This document shows, one piece after another, positions 54,342-62,605 of a stretch of 64,000 nt of DNA; position 1 is the stretch's first letter, and each line of letters opens with the position of its first letter. Below the pieces are notes generated by a model. It saw nothing but the letters and a program-made list of their open reading frames with translations, searched no databases and was not told where the DNA came from. A program made the position numbers and the translations under genes. The stretch comes from Ilyomonas sp965199905 (GTDB lineage Bacteria > Bacteroidota > Bacteroidia > Chitinophagales > Chitinophagaceae): NCBI GenBank assembly GCA_965199905.1, contig OZ241366.1, positions 4,774,001 through 4,838,000 on the forward strand. The letters run 5' to 3'.

Positions 54342-55397
54342 TTGTTGAAACGCTTTGTCAGCCGCTTGTTTCACTGGGAGCTGTGGCCCTTTCTTGTTAT
54401 TTATGCACCGCTGGGTTTTGTATGGTTGTATTATGCGGTAAAAGCAGGTGCTTTCTATTTTTTTTCCAATGTAAATACTACCCTCACTTTTGCAGGTTTT
54501 GAAGGCGAGGCAAAAAGTGAAATGTACATACAGTTGCCCGAAAATTTATACCCAAAAACTCTATGTGTAGCCCATTATGAAGAACCGGTTTATATTCTTG
54601 CAAGAGCAAAAGAAGCCGGTATTCAATTTCCTTTTGCAGTAAAGCCCGATGTAGGCACACAAGGGTTAATGTTCAGGATTATCAGCAATGTAAATGAATT
54701 GCTTTCCTATCATGCATGCCTCACCGGAGATTATGTGATTCAATCTTTTGTTGATCTGCCACAGGAATACAGCCTGTTTTATATACGTTACCCGGGAGAA
54801 AAAAAAGGAAAGATCACAGGGCTGATTTTAAAAGAATATTTATCGGTAACGGGTGATGGAAATTCTACTTTGTACCAGTTGATGATGCAAAGCAGCAAGG
54901 CAAAACACAGGCTTGCCGAAATGTCAAAAAAGCACAAGCGGCACTTGGCAGAAGTGATTCCCAAAGACGAAATTTTTTATTTAAGTATTGCCGGCAATCA
55001 CAACCGTGGCGCGCGCTTCATTAATCTTCATCACGAAATTGACGATCGGTTACGCTGCACATTCGATTGCATTGCAGATGCCGTTCCACACTTTCTTTAC
55101 GGCAGGTACGATTTAAAATGTACATCACTCGAAGACCTGAAGCATGGTCGTAACATTCAGATGTTAGAGTATAACGGAACCGGTGCCGAACCCAATCATA
55201 TTTATGACTGTGGTATGAGTTATTTCAAAGCTTTATCTGTCATACAACAACACTGGAAAGCGATGTATGAAATTGGTCAGATAAATCTCAAAAAAGGCGT
55301 TCCGTACTGGTCTTTCCTGCGCGGGCGCAGGCATTTGAAAAAAACAAATCGCTGGTACGCAAAACTCCGCAATATGGATACATCTTTTCATCCGTAA
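54342..55397 (+). CDS. Membrane-associated ATP-grasp ligase (D-Ala-D-Ala ligase-like)
   Basis: 351 residues. The N-terminus is a hydrophobic segment (WELWPFLVIYAPLGFVWLYY) typical of an uncharacterised ATP-grasp family that also keeps FFSNVN and GFEGEAKSEM. FAVKPDVGTQGLMFRII (about 98-114) is the ATP-binding loop, YVIQSFVDLPQEYSLFYIRYPG the next strand pair, LSVTGDGNSTLYQLM the conserved loop and MLEYNGTGAEPNHIYDCG the metal-binding Glu/Asn site. Such enzymes join a carboxylate to an amine with ATP. The substrate is unknown. Start is TTG (two in tandem). A LysE-type exporter follows by 30 bases. Confidence 0.8.
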   Translation: MLKRFVSRLFHWELWPFLVIYAPLGFVWLYYAVKAGAFYFFSNVNTTLTFAGFEGEAKSEMYIQLPENLYPKTLCVAHYEEPVYILARAKEAGIQFPFAVKPDVGTQGLMFRIISNVNELLSYHACLTGDYVIQSFVDLPQEYSLFYIRYPGEKKGKITGLILKEYLSVTGDGNSTLYQLMMQSSKAKHRLAEMSKKHKRHLAEVIPKDEIFYLSIAGNHNRGARFINLHHEIDDRLRCTFDCIADAVPHFLYGRYDLKCTSLEDLKHGRNIQMLEYNGTGAEPNHIYDCGMSYFKALSVIQQHWKAMYEIGQINLKKGVPYWSFLRGRRHLKKTNRWYAKLRNMDTSFHP

Positions 55398-55427
55398 CAA
55401 ACTTTTGTTTGCCTTATCATTGCGTTT

Positions 55428-56075
55428 ATGATGAGTATTCTCGGCACTGCGTTTCTTGGCTGGCTGGTCAGTTTTTTGGGGCAATTGCCATTGGGAAACA
55501 CTAGCATCACCGCAACGCAGATTGGTGTGGAAGAGAATGTGAAGAATGCCTGGCTGTTCAGCATAGGCGTTGCGCTTGTCGAAATCATTTATCTACGTAT
55601 CGCCCTGTCGGGCATGAATTGGGTGGTTGAGCATGAAACATTTTTCTTAGTTCTCAACTGGATTTCCATCGCATTATTTTTGGGGCTTGGCATAGCAACA
55701 ATCATCGCTGCCAATAAAAAACAGGAACAAAAAAAAGCCATTCTTTTAAACAATAAACTTAACCGCTTTGTGCTCGGTGTAAGCATGAGTGCTGTGAATC
55801 CAATCCAGGTTCCTTTCTGGTTTACATGGAGCATTGCGCTTATAAAATCCGGCGGTTTGCAAACGAATAATGTTTCATACAACGCCTTTACCATTGGTGC
55901 GGGAATCGGAACTATTACCGGGCTTGCCGTATATATTTATGCAGGAAAATGGCTGATTAAAAAGCTGAATGCCGGTCAGTCCGGAGTCAGTAAATTTATG
56001 GGCGGTGTATTTATTTTAACGGCACTGATACAACTCTACAAAGTTGTAATTGCACCAGCGATAAAAGGAAAGTAA
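55428..56075 (+). CDS. LysE-family-like exporter
   Basis: 215 residues with about six membrane helices and the early motif GQLPLGNTSITATQIGVEE typical of the LysE/RhtB translocators, which export amino acids and similar small molecules. NPIQVPFWFTW is the second conserved block. In an apparent two-gene unit with the ATP-grasp enzyme; exported cargo may be its product. Substrate unknown. Confidence 0.82.
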   Translation: MMSILGTAFLGWLVSFLGQLPLGNTSITATQIGVEENVKNAWLFSIGVALVEIIYLRIALSGMNWVVEHETFFLVLNWISIALFLGLGIATIIAANKKQEQKKAILLNNKLNRFVLGVSMSAVNPIQVPFWFTWSIALIKSGGLQTNNVSYNAFTIGAGIGTITGLAVYIYAGKWLIKKLNAGQSGVSKFMGGVFILTALIQLYKVVIAPAIKGK

Positions 56076-56366
56076 TTTTTGAGTTAGATCAATTTGAGTA
56101 AATCCATATTACAGTTTTTGTTAACCATAGTTTACCTCTTTTGTGATTGACTGTTTTGATTCTTGCTTGTCGAAGCAGCAGGAATCTCTCGCCAACGTTC
56201 CGGGCAATGATTAGGCTTTTACAAAAGCGAATAATAACCTCAATTTCAAAAGACCCTTTGATAATCTTTGATAACAAGATAAATCGATGACTGGGTTGAA
56301 TAACATATCCATTCAATCATTTACTTACCGTTTTGGCTGATGGTTTACAGCTATAAAACTCTTCGG
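56076..56366. other. Gap with no recognisable gene
   Basis: About 290 bases between convergent genes; no repeats of the other families were seen here except the heptad island that follows. Confidence 0.45.
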
Positions 56367-56415
56367 ACTTTCCTGTCTTCCGTCTTTCCCAACTCACAGA
56401 CTTCCCGCCTCTCAC
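56367..56415. repeat. Heptad-repeat island at the Fe-S gene stop
   Basis: Seven consecutive units, for example TGTCTTC and CGTCTTT, keep the register from 56367 to 56415, where the stop codon of the Fe-S protein gene starts. The longest island in the window. Confidence 0.6.
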
Positions 56416-57734
56416 TACACATTCACCCATTGATCTCTTTCATCCGGCGAAAATTTCCAGGGAGCAAAATTGTTTTCAGTACTGTTGAACATGCCGTTCC
56501 ATTCGCCGGGCGCATTGCTTTCTTCCATAATTAAATAACGGCGCAACTGCACAATGATATCAAGCGGACTAATACTTACCGGGCATTCCTGCACACAAGC
56601 CTGGCATGTGGTGCAGGCGCGTAGTTCTTCTTCGGTGATGTAATTGTGAAGCAGCGATTTGCCATCATCAACAAATGTTTTATTTACTTTAATGTTTGTA
56701 CGCACTTCCTCTATTCGGTCTCGCGTATCCATCATAATCTTTCGCGGGCTTAGTTTTTTACCTGTAATGTTTGCTGGGCACGCTGCCGTGCAGCGACCGC
56801 ATTCTGTGCAGCTATAAGCTTCCATCAGGTTGCGCCAGCTTAAATCAGAAATATCTTTTGCGCCAAACCTTTTTTGTTCTGCAACCACTTCGCCGGTTGG
56901 CGCCAGTTCGGGTTGCATGGCATACAATACTTCCTGCTGTATTTCGGGCATGTTGCGCATTTTTCCCTGCGGAATAAGGCGACCATAATATGTATTTGGA
57001 AACGCAAGAATGATGTGCAAATGCTTTGAATAAGGCAGGTAATTAAGAAATGCAAAAATGCCTGTAATGTGAAGCCACCAACATGCTCTTTCGATAATCA
57101 TCAACGACTCGCCGGATGTATTTTTAAAAAGTGGCTGCAGGAAAGAAGAGACTAAAAAACCGCCGGTTTTAGAGAGCGCATATTCGCCATAGCCACGCGC
57201 TTGTAATGTAGTGTCAGCGGCATTCATGGTGAGGAAAAGCGTCATCAAAATTATCTCCGTAATCAGTATATAATTCGCATCGCTTTTTGGCCAGCCATTC
57301 AAATCTTTACTGCGCAAACGTTTTATGAAAGCAACATTTCTTCTGCATAAAAAAATAATGCAGGAAATGAGAACCAGTAAGGCTAACACTTCGAATGAAT
57401 CAATGAACAATGGATAAAATCCGCCCATAGGAGAGAGGAACAACCGATGCTTGCCGAGCAAACCATCCAATGCAATTTCAAGCACTTCTACATTGATAAT
57501 AATGAAGCCAACGTAGACAAAAAGATGAAGGATGGCGACCAAAGGATTGCGGAACATTTTTTTTTGTCCCAAAGCCAGCAAAAACACATTTTTCCAGCGC
57601 TTGCCCGGTTCGTCAGATATCTCTTCAACTCTGCCAAGCAATATGTTGGCGCGTATTTCTTTTGCCTTTACGTAAAAAAGAAACAGCGAAACTGCCACAA
57701 GCAGCAGGAAAGCAATTTGAGAGATGATATGCAT
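56415..57734 (-). CDS. Membrane 4Fe-4S dicluster oxidoreductase subunit (HdrD/GlpC-like)
   Basis: 439 residues with about six membrane helices (1-250; NarI-like cytochrome b part) and a cytoplasmic end with two ferredoxin-type motifs, CTECGRCTAACP (about 311-322) and CTTCQACVQECP (about 374-385). Probably passes electrons between a membrane quinone and a partner protein; the partner (often another Fe-S subunit downstream) is not next to it in this window. The role in respiration or lipid/lactate oxidation is inference. Own promoter region shared with the divergent PRTase gene. Confidence 0.88.
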   Translation of the reverse strand: MHIISQIAFLLLVAVSLFLFYVKAKEIRANILLGRVEEISDEPGKRWKNVFLLALGQKKMFRNPLVAILHLFVYVGFIIINVEVLEIALDGLLGKHRLFLSPMGGFYPLFIDSFEVLALLVLISCIIFLCRRNVAFIKRLRSKDLNGWPKSDANYILITEIILMTLFLTMNAADTTLQARGYGEYALSKTGGFLVSSFLQPLFKNTSGESLMIIERACWWLHITGIFAFLNYLPYSKHLHIILAFPNTYYGRLIPQGKMRNMPEIQQEVLYAMQPELAPTGEVVAEQKRFGAKDISDLSWRNLMEAYSCTECGRCTAACPANITGKKLSPRKIMMDTRDRIEEVRTNIKVNKTFVDDGKSLLHNYITEEELRACTTCQACVQECPVSISPLDIIVQLRRYLIMEESNAPGEWNGMFNSTENNFAPWKFSPDERDQWVNV

Positions 57735-57780
57735 ACCCGAATGTTGAGCTGCAAGATACTTGACAATGTATGAATGTTAC

Positions 57781-57788
57781 TACATTTG
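57781..57788 (+). promoter_or_regulatory. Promoter -7 element of the PyrR-like gene
   Basis: TACATTTG, exact consensus, 18 bases before the ATG at 57807. Confidence 0.6.
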
Positions 57789-57806
57789 ACCGCTAAAGAA
57801 AGAGGG

Positions 57807-58331
57807 ATGTTGGATAAAAATTATGTGCTTACCAAAGAAGCTGCTCTTGAGAAAATACACCGCATGGCGTTGCAAATTGCAGAAGATATCAGCGAGGAAG
57901 ATACACCGCTTGTACTGATCGGCATCCGCAACAGCGGCATGGCAATCGCTAAGCAGGTTGCCGCTTTTTTGGTTGATTATATTAAAGCCGACATACAGAT
58001 TTTATCGGTTGTGCTCGACAAACATTCTCCTGATGAAGTTACTATTAGCGAAGACACAAACTTCGATAATAAGAACGTGATTCTTGTAGATGATGTAAGC
58101 AACAGCGGACGTACGCTGATGTATGCTTTAAAGCCTTTACTGAATTATCGCCCGAAACGTGTGCAAATACTGGTTTTGGTAGAACGCATGCATAAGCAAT
58201 TCCCTATAAAGCCGGATTATGTTGGTGTTTCGGTAGCTACTACGGAAGATGATTATATACAGGTGGAAATTGAAGGTGAAAAGGTAGTCGGTGCTTTTAT
58301 AAAGCTTCATTCAGAGGAAGTGGTTTTGTAG
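57807..58331 (+). CDS. PyrR-like phosphoribosyltransferase
   Basis: 174 residues of the type I PRTase fold: ALEKIHRMALQIAE at the N-terminus, IGIRNSGMAIAKQ, then the PRPP-binding motif VILVDDVSNSGRTL (about 94-107). Closest to PyrR, the pyrimidine regulator or uracil phosphoribosyltransferase; no pyr genes are adjacent, so the regulatory role is unproven. The ATG at 57807 is chosen as it is after the promoter element; the frame extends 11 codons further upstream. Confidence 0.85.
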   Translation: MLDKNYVLTKEAALEKIHRMALQIAEDISEEDTPLVLIGIRNSGMAIAKQVAAFLVDYIKADIQILSVVLDKHSPDEVTISEDTNFDNKNVILVDDVSNSGRTLMYALKPLLNYRPKRVQILVLVERMHKQFPIKPDYVGVSVATTEDDYIQVEIEGEKVVGAFIKLHSEEVVL

Positions 58332-58332
58332 A

Positions 58333-58367
58333 AAGTTGGAGAAGTCAGGAAGTTGGAAAGACCAGAA
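58333..58367. repeat. Heptad-repeat island after the PRTase gene
   Basis: Units such as AAGTTGG, AGGAAGT with period 7, beginning two bases past the stop codon. Confidence 0.5.
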
Positions 58368-58417
58368 GAAAGGTGATGATTTGCGTTATGCTTTCATATA
58401 AAACTCAGGAAACCTTT

Positions 58418-58555
58418 TCGAAATAATTTCTTGTTATTCGCTTTCGTAAAAGCCCAATCATTGCAAGGAACCTTGATCCGCCACGGCGGACAACAGCCGA
58501 TCGCAAAAGTGACGAACGATGGCTAACAAAACTGTATTCTGTATTTCTTTCAAAC
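58418..58555 (+). repeat. Interspersed repeat family A, copy 3
   Basis: Blocks TTATTCGCTTT, CCAATCATTGC, AACCTTGATCCGCC, GCGGACAAC, GATCGCAAAAGTGACG and ACAAAACTGTATT; contains a 6-bp hairpin TCCGCC / GGCGGA with AC loop. Lies between two convergent genes. Confidence 0.65.
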
Positions 58556-58581
58556 CAACATCAATGCTTTATGTTGGGTTA

Positions 58582-59847
58582 TCAGGCTTGTAATGCAGCT
58601 TCGGCAACCTGTGGCTGCGCAACGGGCGTTTTGTGTTTGGGAAGCTGTTGCTTGCGTAAAAAGCGAAAATGAAAAAGCCCGACAATGACAGCAATAAATC
58701 CTTCCAGCATTACAGTGTCCTCAACACCAATATGCTGTGATATAAAGCCAACTAACAAACCGCCAATCGGTTGCAAACCAAAGAAAGCCATCACATAAAT
58801 ACTGATCACGCGTCCGCGCATTTCAGGCGCTACCGTGGTTTGAATAATAGTGTTTGTGACTGTAACCTGCGACATCATTCCGAACGCACTTATGGCTGCA
58901 AACAGCAAAGCCAAAAGGTAGTCAGGCGCATGTGAAAACAAGGTTAGCCCAACGCCAAAAATGAGTGTATTTACCGCCAATATTTTATGAAGATTTTTGC
59001 CCGCAGGCAAAGAAGCTAAGTAAAAAGCACCCACTAAAGCACCTAAACCAATGGCGCTGTCTATCACGCCAAATGTTGATGCCGTTCCTTTGAAAATGTC
59101 TTTGGCATACACCGGTATCAGTGTATTGAACGGCAGCACCAAAAGGCTCATGCAGCCAAGCATCATAATGATAAAAGAAATGAACGGCGCATTTTTTACG
59201 TACGCAAAACCTTCTTTCAATTCTTCAACAATCTTTTTCGTATGAGGCTTTGCCACGTATTTGGGAAGCCGCATTAGCAGAAGAGAACCTATAACGGCAA
59301 TAAAGCTGGCAGCATTTAACCCGAAGCAAACCGCGTCGCCTAATTTTTCTATGGCAATACCGGCTATGGCAGGACCAATCAACCGGGAAAGATTGACCAT
59401 TGAAGAGTTAAGAGCCAGTGCATTCGGCAAATCTTTTTTATCGTCAACCATATCATAAACCAATGATTGGCGTGCGGGAACGTCAAAAGCATTTATAGTT
59501 CCGAGTAAAGCGCTTAGCGCAATAATTTGCCAGATGCTGTATTGGTTAAAAGCAACAAGTAAAGTGAGCAGCACGGCTTGTATCATGGAAATAACCTGCG
59601 TGGTAAGCAGCACTTTGAACCTGTTGTACCTGTCAGCAACCACACCGCCAATAGTTGACAAAAGAAAGGAAGGAAACATGGATGCAAAGAGCGTTATGCC
59701 AAGCATAAGCTTGGAATGTGTGAGTGAATAAACCACCCAGCTAACTGCCGTTTTTTGCATCCAGGTGCCAATTAGTGAAATGGATTGTCCTATAAAATAG
59801 AACCTGTAATTGCGGCTTTTAAAAGCATTGAAAGTGTTGATGTTCAT
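58582..59847 (-). CDS. Major facilitator exporter (EntS-like MFS)
   Basis: 421 residues with 12 membrane helices; ISLIGTWMQKTAVSWVVYSL and GGVVADRYNRFKV in the first half match the MFS-3/EntS type of proton-coupled exporters of siderophores and drugs. It is the second gene of a MarR-MFS operon, with only two bases between the genes, a layout typical of a drug- or metabolite-inducible exporter. Confidence 0.9.
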   Translation of the reverse strand: MNINTFNAFKSRNYRFYFIGQSISLIGTWMQKTAVSWVVYSLTHSKLMLGITLFASMFPSFLLSTIGGVVADRYNRFKVLLTTQVISMIQAVLLTLLVAFNQYSIWQIIALSALLGTINAFDVPARQSLVYDMVDDKKDLPNALALNSSMVNLSRLIGPAIAGIAIEKLGDAVCFGLNAASFIAVIGSLLLMRLPKYVAKPHTKKIVEELKEGFAYVKNAPFISFIIMMLGCMSLLVLPFNTLIPVYAKDIFKGTASTFGVIDSAIGLGALVGAFYLASLPAGKNLHKILAVNTLIFGVGLTLFSHAPDYLLALLFAAISAFGMMSQVTVTNTIIQTTVAPEMRGRVISIYVMAFFGLQPIGGLLVGFISQHIGVEDTVMLEGFIAVIVGLFHFRFLRKQQLPKHKTPVAQPQVAEAALQA

Positions 59848-59849
59848 CC

Positions 59850-60317
59850 TTACTTCTTCTTTGTTGTTTTTCCTTCCTGTTCAAACTCTACCAGTCGTTG
59901 CAACGGTTCTATCAACTTGCGAAGGGCGTCCTGCTCACGTGTTTTGAGGGTATGTGTAATGGCAAGGTTTAGCCATTCGTCTCGCTCGTGCCGTCGCCTG
60001 GTAATTATATCCTGCCCGGCTTTAGTGAGTGAAACCAGCACTTTGCGTTTATCTGTTTTTGAAGCCTTCCGATTGATGTAACCCAACTGCAGTAAATGAT
60101 TGACGATAGCTGACATGGACTGCGAAGTGATTTTTTCGGCTAATGCCAGTTCGCTCGGCAGCATTTCCTTTTGCTCGTACAAAAGCGCAAGAACTGACCG
60201 CTCGGTTAGTGATAATTCATCGCCGGTTGTGTTTTTTGTACGGAGCTTTTTTATCATCCGCGTTACTACGGTGCGAAAATCGGTTGCTAACTGTAAGTCG
60301 GGTGATTGAGTGTGCAT
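59850..60317 (-). CDS. MarR-family transcriptional repressor
   Basis: 155 residues with winged helix: LSLTERSVLALLYE, LPSELALAEKITSQSMSAIVNHLLQLGYI (recognition helix) and KRKVLVSLTKAG (wing). Likely binds a phenolic or other ligand and represses its own operon. The operator palindrome lies 3 bases upstream of the start codon, so autorepression is highly probable. First gene of the operon. Confidence 0.93.
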   Translation of the reverse strand: MHTQSPDLQLATDFRTVVTRMIKKLRTKNTTGDELSLTERSVLALLYEQKEMLPSELALAEKITSQSMSAIVNHLLQLGYINRKASKTDKRKVLVSLTKAGQDIITRRRHERDEWLNLAITHTLKTREQDALRKLIEPLQRLVEFEQEGKTTKKK

Positions 60318-60320
60318 AAT

Positions 60321-60356
60321 TGTAAGCTAAACTTATCAGTTTAGCTTACAAAAGTA
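60321..60356 (-). promoter_or_regulatory. Operator and promoter of the MarR-MFS operon
   Basis: Perfect 12-bp arms TGTAAGCTAAAC / GTTTAGCTTACA with six-base spacer (60321-60350), just upstream of the MarR start codon. The promoter -7 element TACTTTTG (minus strand, 60349-60356) overlaps the palindrome edge, so repressor binding would cover the transcription start. Confidence 0.85.
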
Positions 60357-60431
60357 ATTGAATAAGAAAGTAAAACCACGTTAAGGTTTTGTAGTGATGA
60401 ACAGTTATGAAACGGGTTAAGTACAATATGA

Positions 60432-60572
60432 CTTTTTGAATGATGTTTTCTATTCGCTTTTGGAAAAATCCTAATCATTGCCCTAAACCTTGATCTGCCG
60501 AGGCGGACAACTACTGATCACAAAAGTGACAGACGACCGTTACCAAAACTGTATTTTCCATTGCAATGAAAG
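60432..60572 (+). repeat. Interspersed repeat family A, copy 4
   Basis: The most complete copy: TATTCGCTTTT, CCTAATCATTGCCCTAAACC, TTGATCTGCC, GCGGACAAC, GATCACAAAAGTGAC and TTACCAAAACTGTATTTT, in the same order and orientation as the others. Upstream of the MarR gene and not overlapping its operator. Confidence 0.7.
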
Positions 60573-60711
60573 TGACTTATCGAAAATGCAAATTTTAAAA
60601 AACATGGTTATGCGCTTCCAAAAAGTTACACATAAGCAATAGATTGAATAAATTTTAATCGTCTTTTAATCTCGCTTTAAGCTGTTTTAGTATTTCAGCG
60701 TTCATATTTGT

Positions 60712-60872
60712 AGCCTCAAGGTATAATGCCGCCGGAGTCCATAATTGAATTATCGTACTGAAGAATTAACATCGGAATCCTGATATCACCTGCCAGTTGA
60801 AGAACCTGTTAATGCTTTCTCATTGTTGTATTTATTAACTGTCAGGCCTCTTGCAAGAGGCCTTTCTTTTTG
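60712..60872 (+). ncRNA. Candidate small RNA ending in a strong terminator
   Basis: A perfect terminator at 60844 on the plus strand has no protein gene in front of it. About 130 bases upstream, CATATTTG resembles a -7 element. Between them ATTAACA pairs with TGTTAAT, enclosing smaller palindromes (TGATATCA). A size near 160 bases fits regulatory RNAs such as 6S-like RNA, but the identity is unknown. Confidence 0.3.
60844..60872 (+). terminator. Plus-strand intrinsic terminator without an obvious gene
   Basis: AGGCCTCT / AGAGGCCT stem with TGCA loop, then TTTCTTTTT. No plus-strand protein gene precedes it within 480 bases. Confidence 0.8.
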
Positions 60873-60878
60873 CCAAAT

Positions 60879-60903
60879 AAAAAAGCCGGCTGTAAACCGG
60901 CTT
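60879..60903 (-). terminator. Terminator of the ftsX-DUF3098 unit
   Basis: AAGCCGG / CCGGCTT stem with seven-base loop and six T on the minus strand, 23 bases after the DUF3098 stop. Confidence 0.8.
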
Positions 60904-60925
60904 CCATTTTATTCAAACAATTTAA

Positions 60926-61303
60926 TTATTCAGTTATCACGTCCGTTTTCTTCGGATTTTTAAAGATCGCATACACTTCAATCATCAGTCCTGCCAGAAT
61001 CAGTATCGGTGCAATGGTGATGCGCGTAGTGCTGTAGACAACTTTATAATCAAACGTTTTCGGGTCGGCATTTTTACCGCCCATCATTAACAGCATACCA
61101 AGAATAACGACGCCTGCGCCAATGCCCATCCACAGGTAATTGTCTTTGGTAAACAAGGACGAGAGCGGCTGGTTGGCCGCTTTGCGAATGTGCCCGGTTT
61201 GCTGCGCAGCCGGTTTTGCAACAGGTACAGCGCTTATTGGTTTTGCGGGCGGCGTTGCCGGATTCGCTTTTGCGGGATTATAATATCTTTTTGGTTGTGC
61301 CAT
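60926..61303 (-). CDS. DUF3098-like membrane protein
   Basis: 125 residues: a polar, Pro/Ala-rich N-terminus, then two membrane helices (LWMGIGAGVVILGMLLMM and ITIAPILILAGLMIEVYAIF). The pattern and the position directly downstream of ftsX are characteristic of the DUF3098 family in Bacteroidota. Function unknown; a role near the division site is inference from context. Confidence 0.8.
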   Translation of the reverse strand: MAQPKRYYNPAKANPATPPAKPISAVPVAKPAAQQTGHIRKAANQPLSSLFTKDNYLWMGIGAGVVILGMLLMMGGKNADPKTFDYKVVYSTTRITIAPILILAGLMIEVYAIFKNPKKTDVITE

Positions 61304-61344
61304 AATCTTAATATAGAAGTGCGCAAAATAAAGAAAAAGCTGCG

Positions 61345-61471
61345 AGCCGTCAGCAATCAGCCGTCAGCCTTCAGAGATTTCGTATTTCTTTTTACATCTG
61401 TTGCGTGTTATTATTTTAATATTTTGTCAGCCATAAGCAGAAAGGCTGATAGCTAATAGCTGATTTCTGAA
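61345..61471. repeat. Two heptad-repeat islands between ftsX and DUF3098 genes
   Basis: Islands at 61345-61372 (AGCCGTC occurs twice among four units) and 61444-61471 (AGCTAAT, AGCTGAT) frame the gap of 171 bases. The second ends three bases before the ftsX stop codon. Confidence 0.6.
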
Positions 61472-61474
61472 AGC

Positions 61475-62353
61475 TTAATACAAATCATCCAGCTTCATCT
61501 TCAGGTATTTTACAACGCTGCGGTGTGTGCTGTAAAGTGATATGCCGACACCCAACAGAATCATTCCACCAAACAGTAACAGGTTCAATTGCAAATTGCG
61601 GATTGCCTGCAATTGCGGTATCCAGTTTTCTGCCCATTGAATGAGCAACAGTAATAATGCAATGGCAATGCCCGCGCTGATTAAGCCGTTTACAATAGCG
61701 CGGGCTTCCATAGGCCGCGATATGAAATTGCGCGTGGCGCCCACCATCTGCATCGTTTTAATTAAAAACCGATTGCTAAACATTGCCAGCCGGATGGTGT
61801 TATCAATGCTTACAATTACAATAATAGAAAGCAGCGCGGCAATTACTATAAAAGCAATTCCGAACACGCGTGATTTTTCATTCAAAGTATTTACCAATGA
61901 TGTCGGGAATGTAATTTCACTGATCTGGTAAGGAAAAGCTGTAGTAACCTGGCTGCTTATTTTCTGCAGGCTGTCCTTATCAACATAATCGGCGGTTACA
62001 TAAAAATCAATGCTTTCAGGCAGCGGGTTGTAGTTCAGAATCTTATCCCAGTCTTCATTGCCATCTTTATTCCAGGCAGCTTTGGCTTTCTCTTTATCAA
62101 TGTATTGCACATTCTTAGCAAACGGCTGTTTCGTAATGAACTGTTGTATCTGCCCGATAGTATCTTTATTCATCGTGCGCAGGTATGCGCTAATGCGGAT
62201 ATCTTCTTTAAACTGGTTGCCAACCTGCCGGAGGTTCAAAAAAATCCATCCCATTAAGCCAAGAATAAACAACACAAGTGATACACCAATGATGCTATAA
62301 ATGTAGCCGCCTTTGCTGCGTTTGGATGAAGAGCTTTTGCCGATTTGCGCCAT
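61475..62353 (-). CDS. ftsX: Cell division protein FtsX (ABC permease-like)
   Basis: 292 residues with an N-terminal cytoplasmic tail, a first membrane helix (about 20-38), a periplasmic domain (about 40-165) and three further helices; the block FLIKTMQMVGATRNFISRPMEARA is diagnostic. With FtsE it activates cell-wall hydrolases at the septum. ftsE is not next to it, as is common in this phylum. First gene of the ftsX-DUF3098 unit. Confidence 0.93.
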   Translation of the reverse strand: MAQIGKSSSSKRSKGGYIYSIIGVSLVLFILGLMGWIFLNLRQVGNQFKEDIRISAYLRTMNKDTIGQIQQFITKQPFAKNVQYIDKEKAKAAWNKDGNEDWDKILNYNPLPESIDFYVTADYVDKDSLQKISSQVTTAFPYQISEITFPTSLVNTLNEKSRVFGIAFIVIAALLSIIVIVSIDNTIRLAMFSNRFLIKTMQMVGATRNFISRPMEARAIVNGLISAGIAIALLLLLIQWAENWIPQLQAIRNLQLNLLLFGGMILLGVGISLYSTHRSVVKYLKMKLDDLY

Positions 62354-62387
62354 AAACTGATGATTGATTTTACCGTGATGCGGGAAA

Positions 62388-62395
62388 CAAATTTA
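62388..62395 (-). promoter_or_regulatory. Promoter -7 element of ftsX
   Basis: TAAATTTG on the minus strand, exact consensus, about 35 bases upstream of the ATG. No -33 element in the right place was found. Confidence 0.45.
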
Positions 62396-62469
62396 GGGGT
62401 TTCACCTACATTTGCACCCATTGTTTAACGCAGGTTTAGCAGGTTTCGTATGTGCTGCGCGCAAAGTAG

Positions 62470-62590
62470 TTTTGCCACGAAGACGCAAAGACACTAAGTT
62501 ATCTTTTCTGTTTACATCGGTATGATAAACAAATTTAGCCGGGAGGTTTAAACAAAATCTTCTTCGTGCCTTTGTGCCTTCGCGGCAAAA
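62470..62590. repeat. Octamer-period inverted repeat in front of leuS
   Basis: Arms at 62470-62498 and 62562-62590, 29 bases each, 24 of 29 complementary by eye, separated by 63 bases. Each arm shows an 8-base period (CCACGAAG, ACGCAAAG on the left; CTTTGTGC, CTTCGCGG on the right). The right arm ends 15 bases before the leuS start codon. Confidence 0.6.
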
Positions 62591-62605
62591 GCAAATAAAA
62601 ATAAC

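Noticed and set aside
60657..60704. Minus-strand micro-ORF of 16 codons (MNAEILKQLKARLKDD)
   Set aside because: Looks protein-like but is too short to support and lacks a promoter match; it overlaps the upstream side of the candidate small RNA.
62407..62414. TACATTTG as a leuS promoter
   Set aside because: It would give a leader of nearly 190 bases running through the octamer inverted repeat, and no -33 partner is present.
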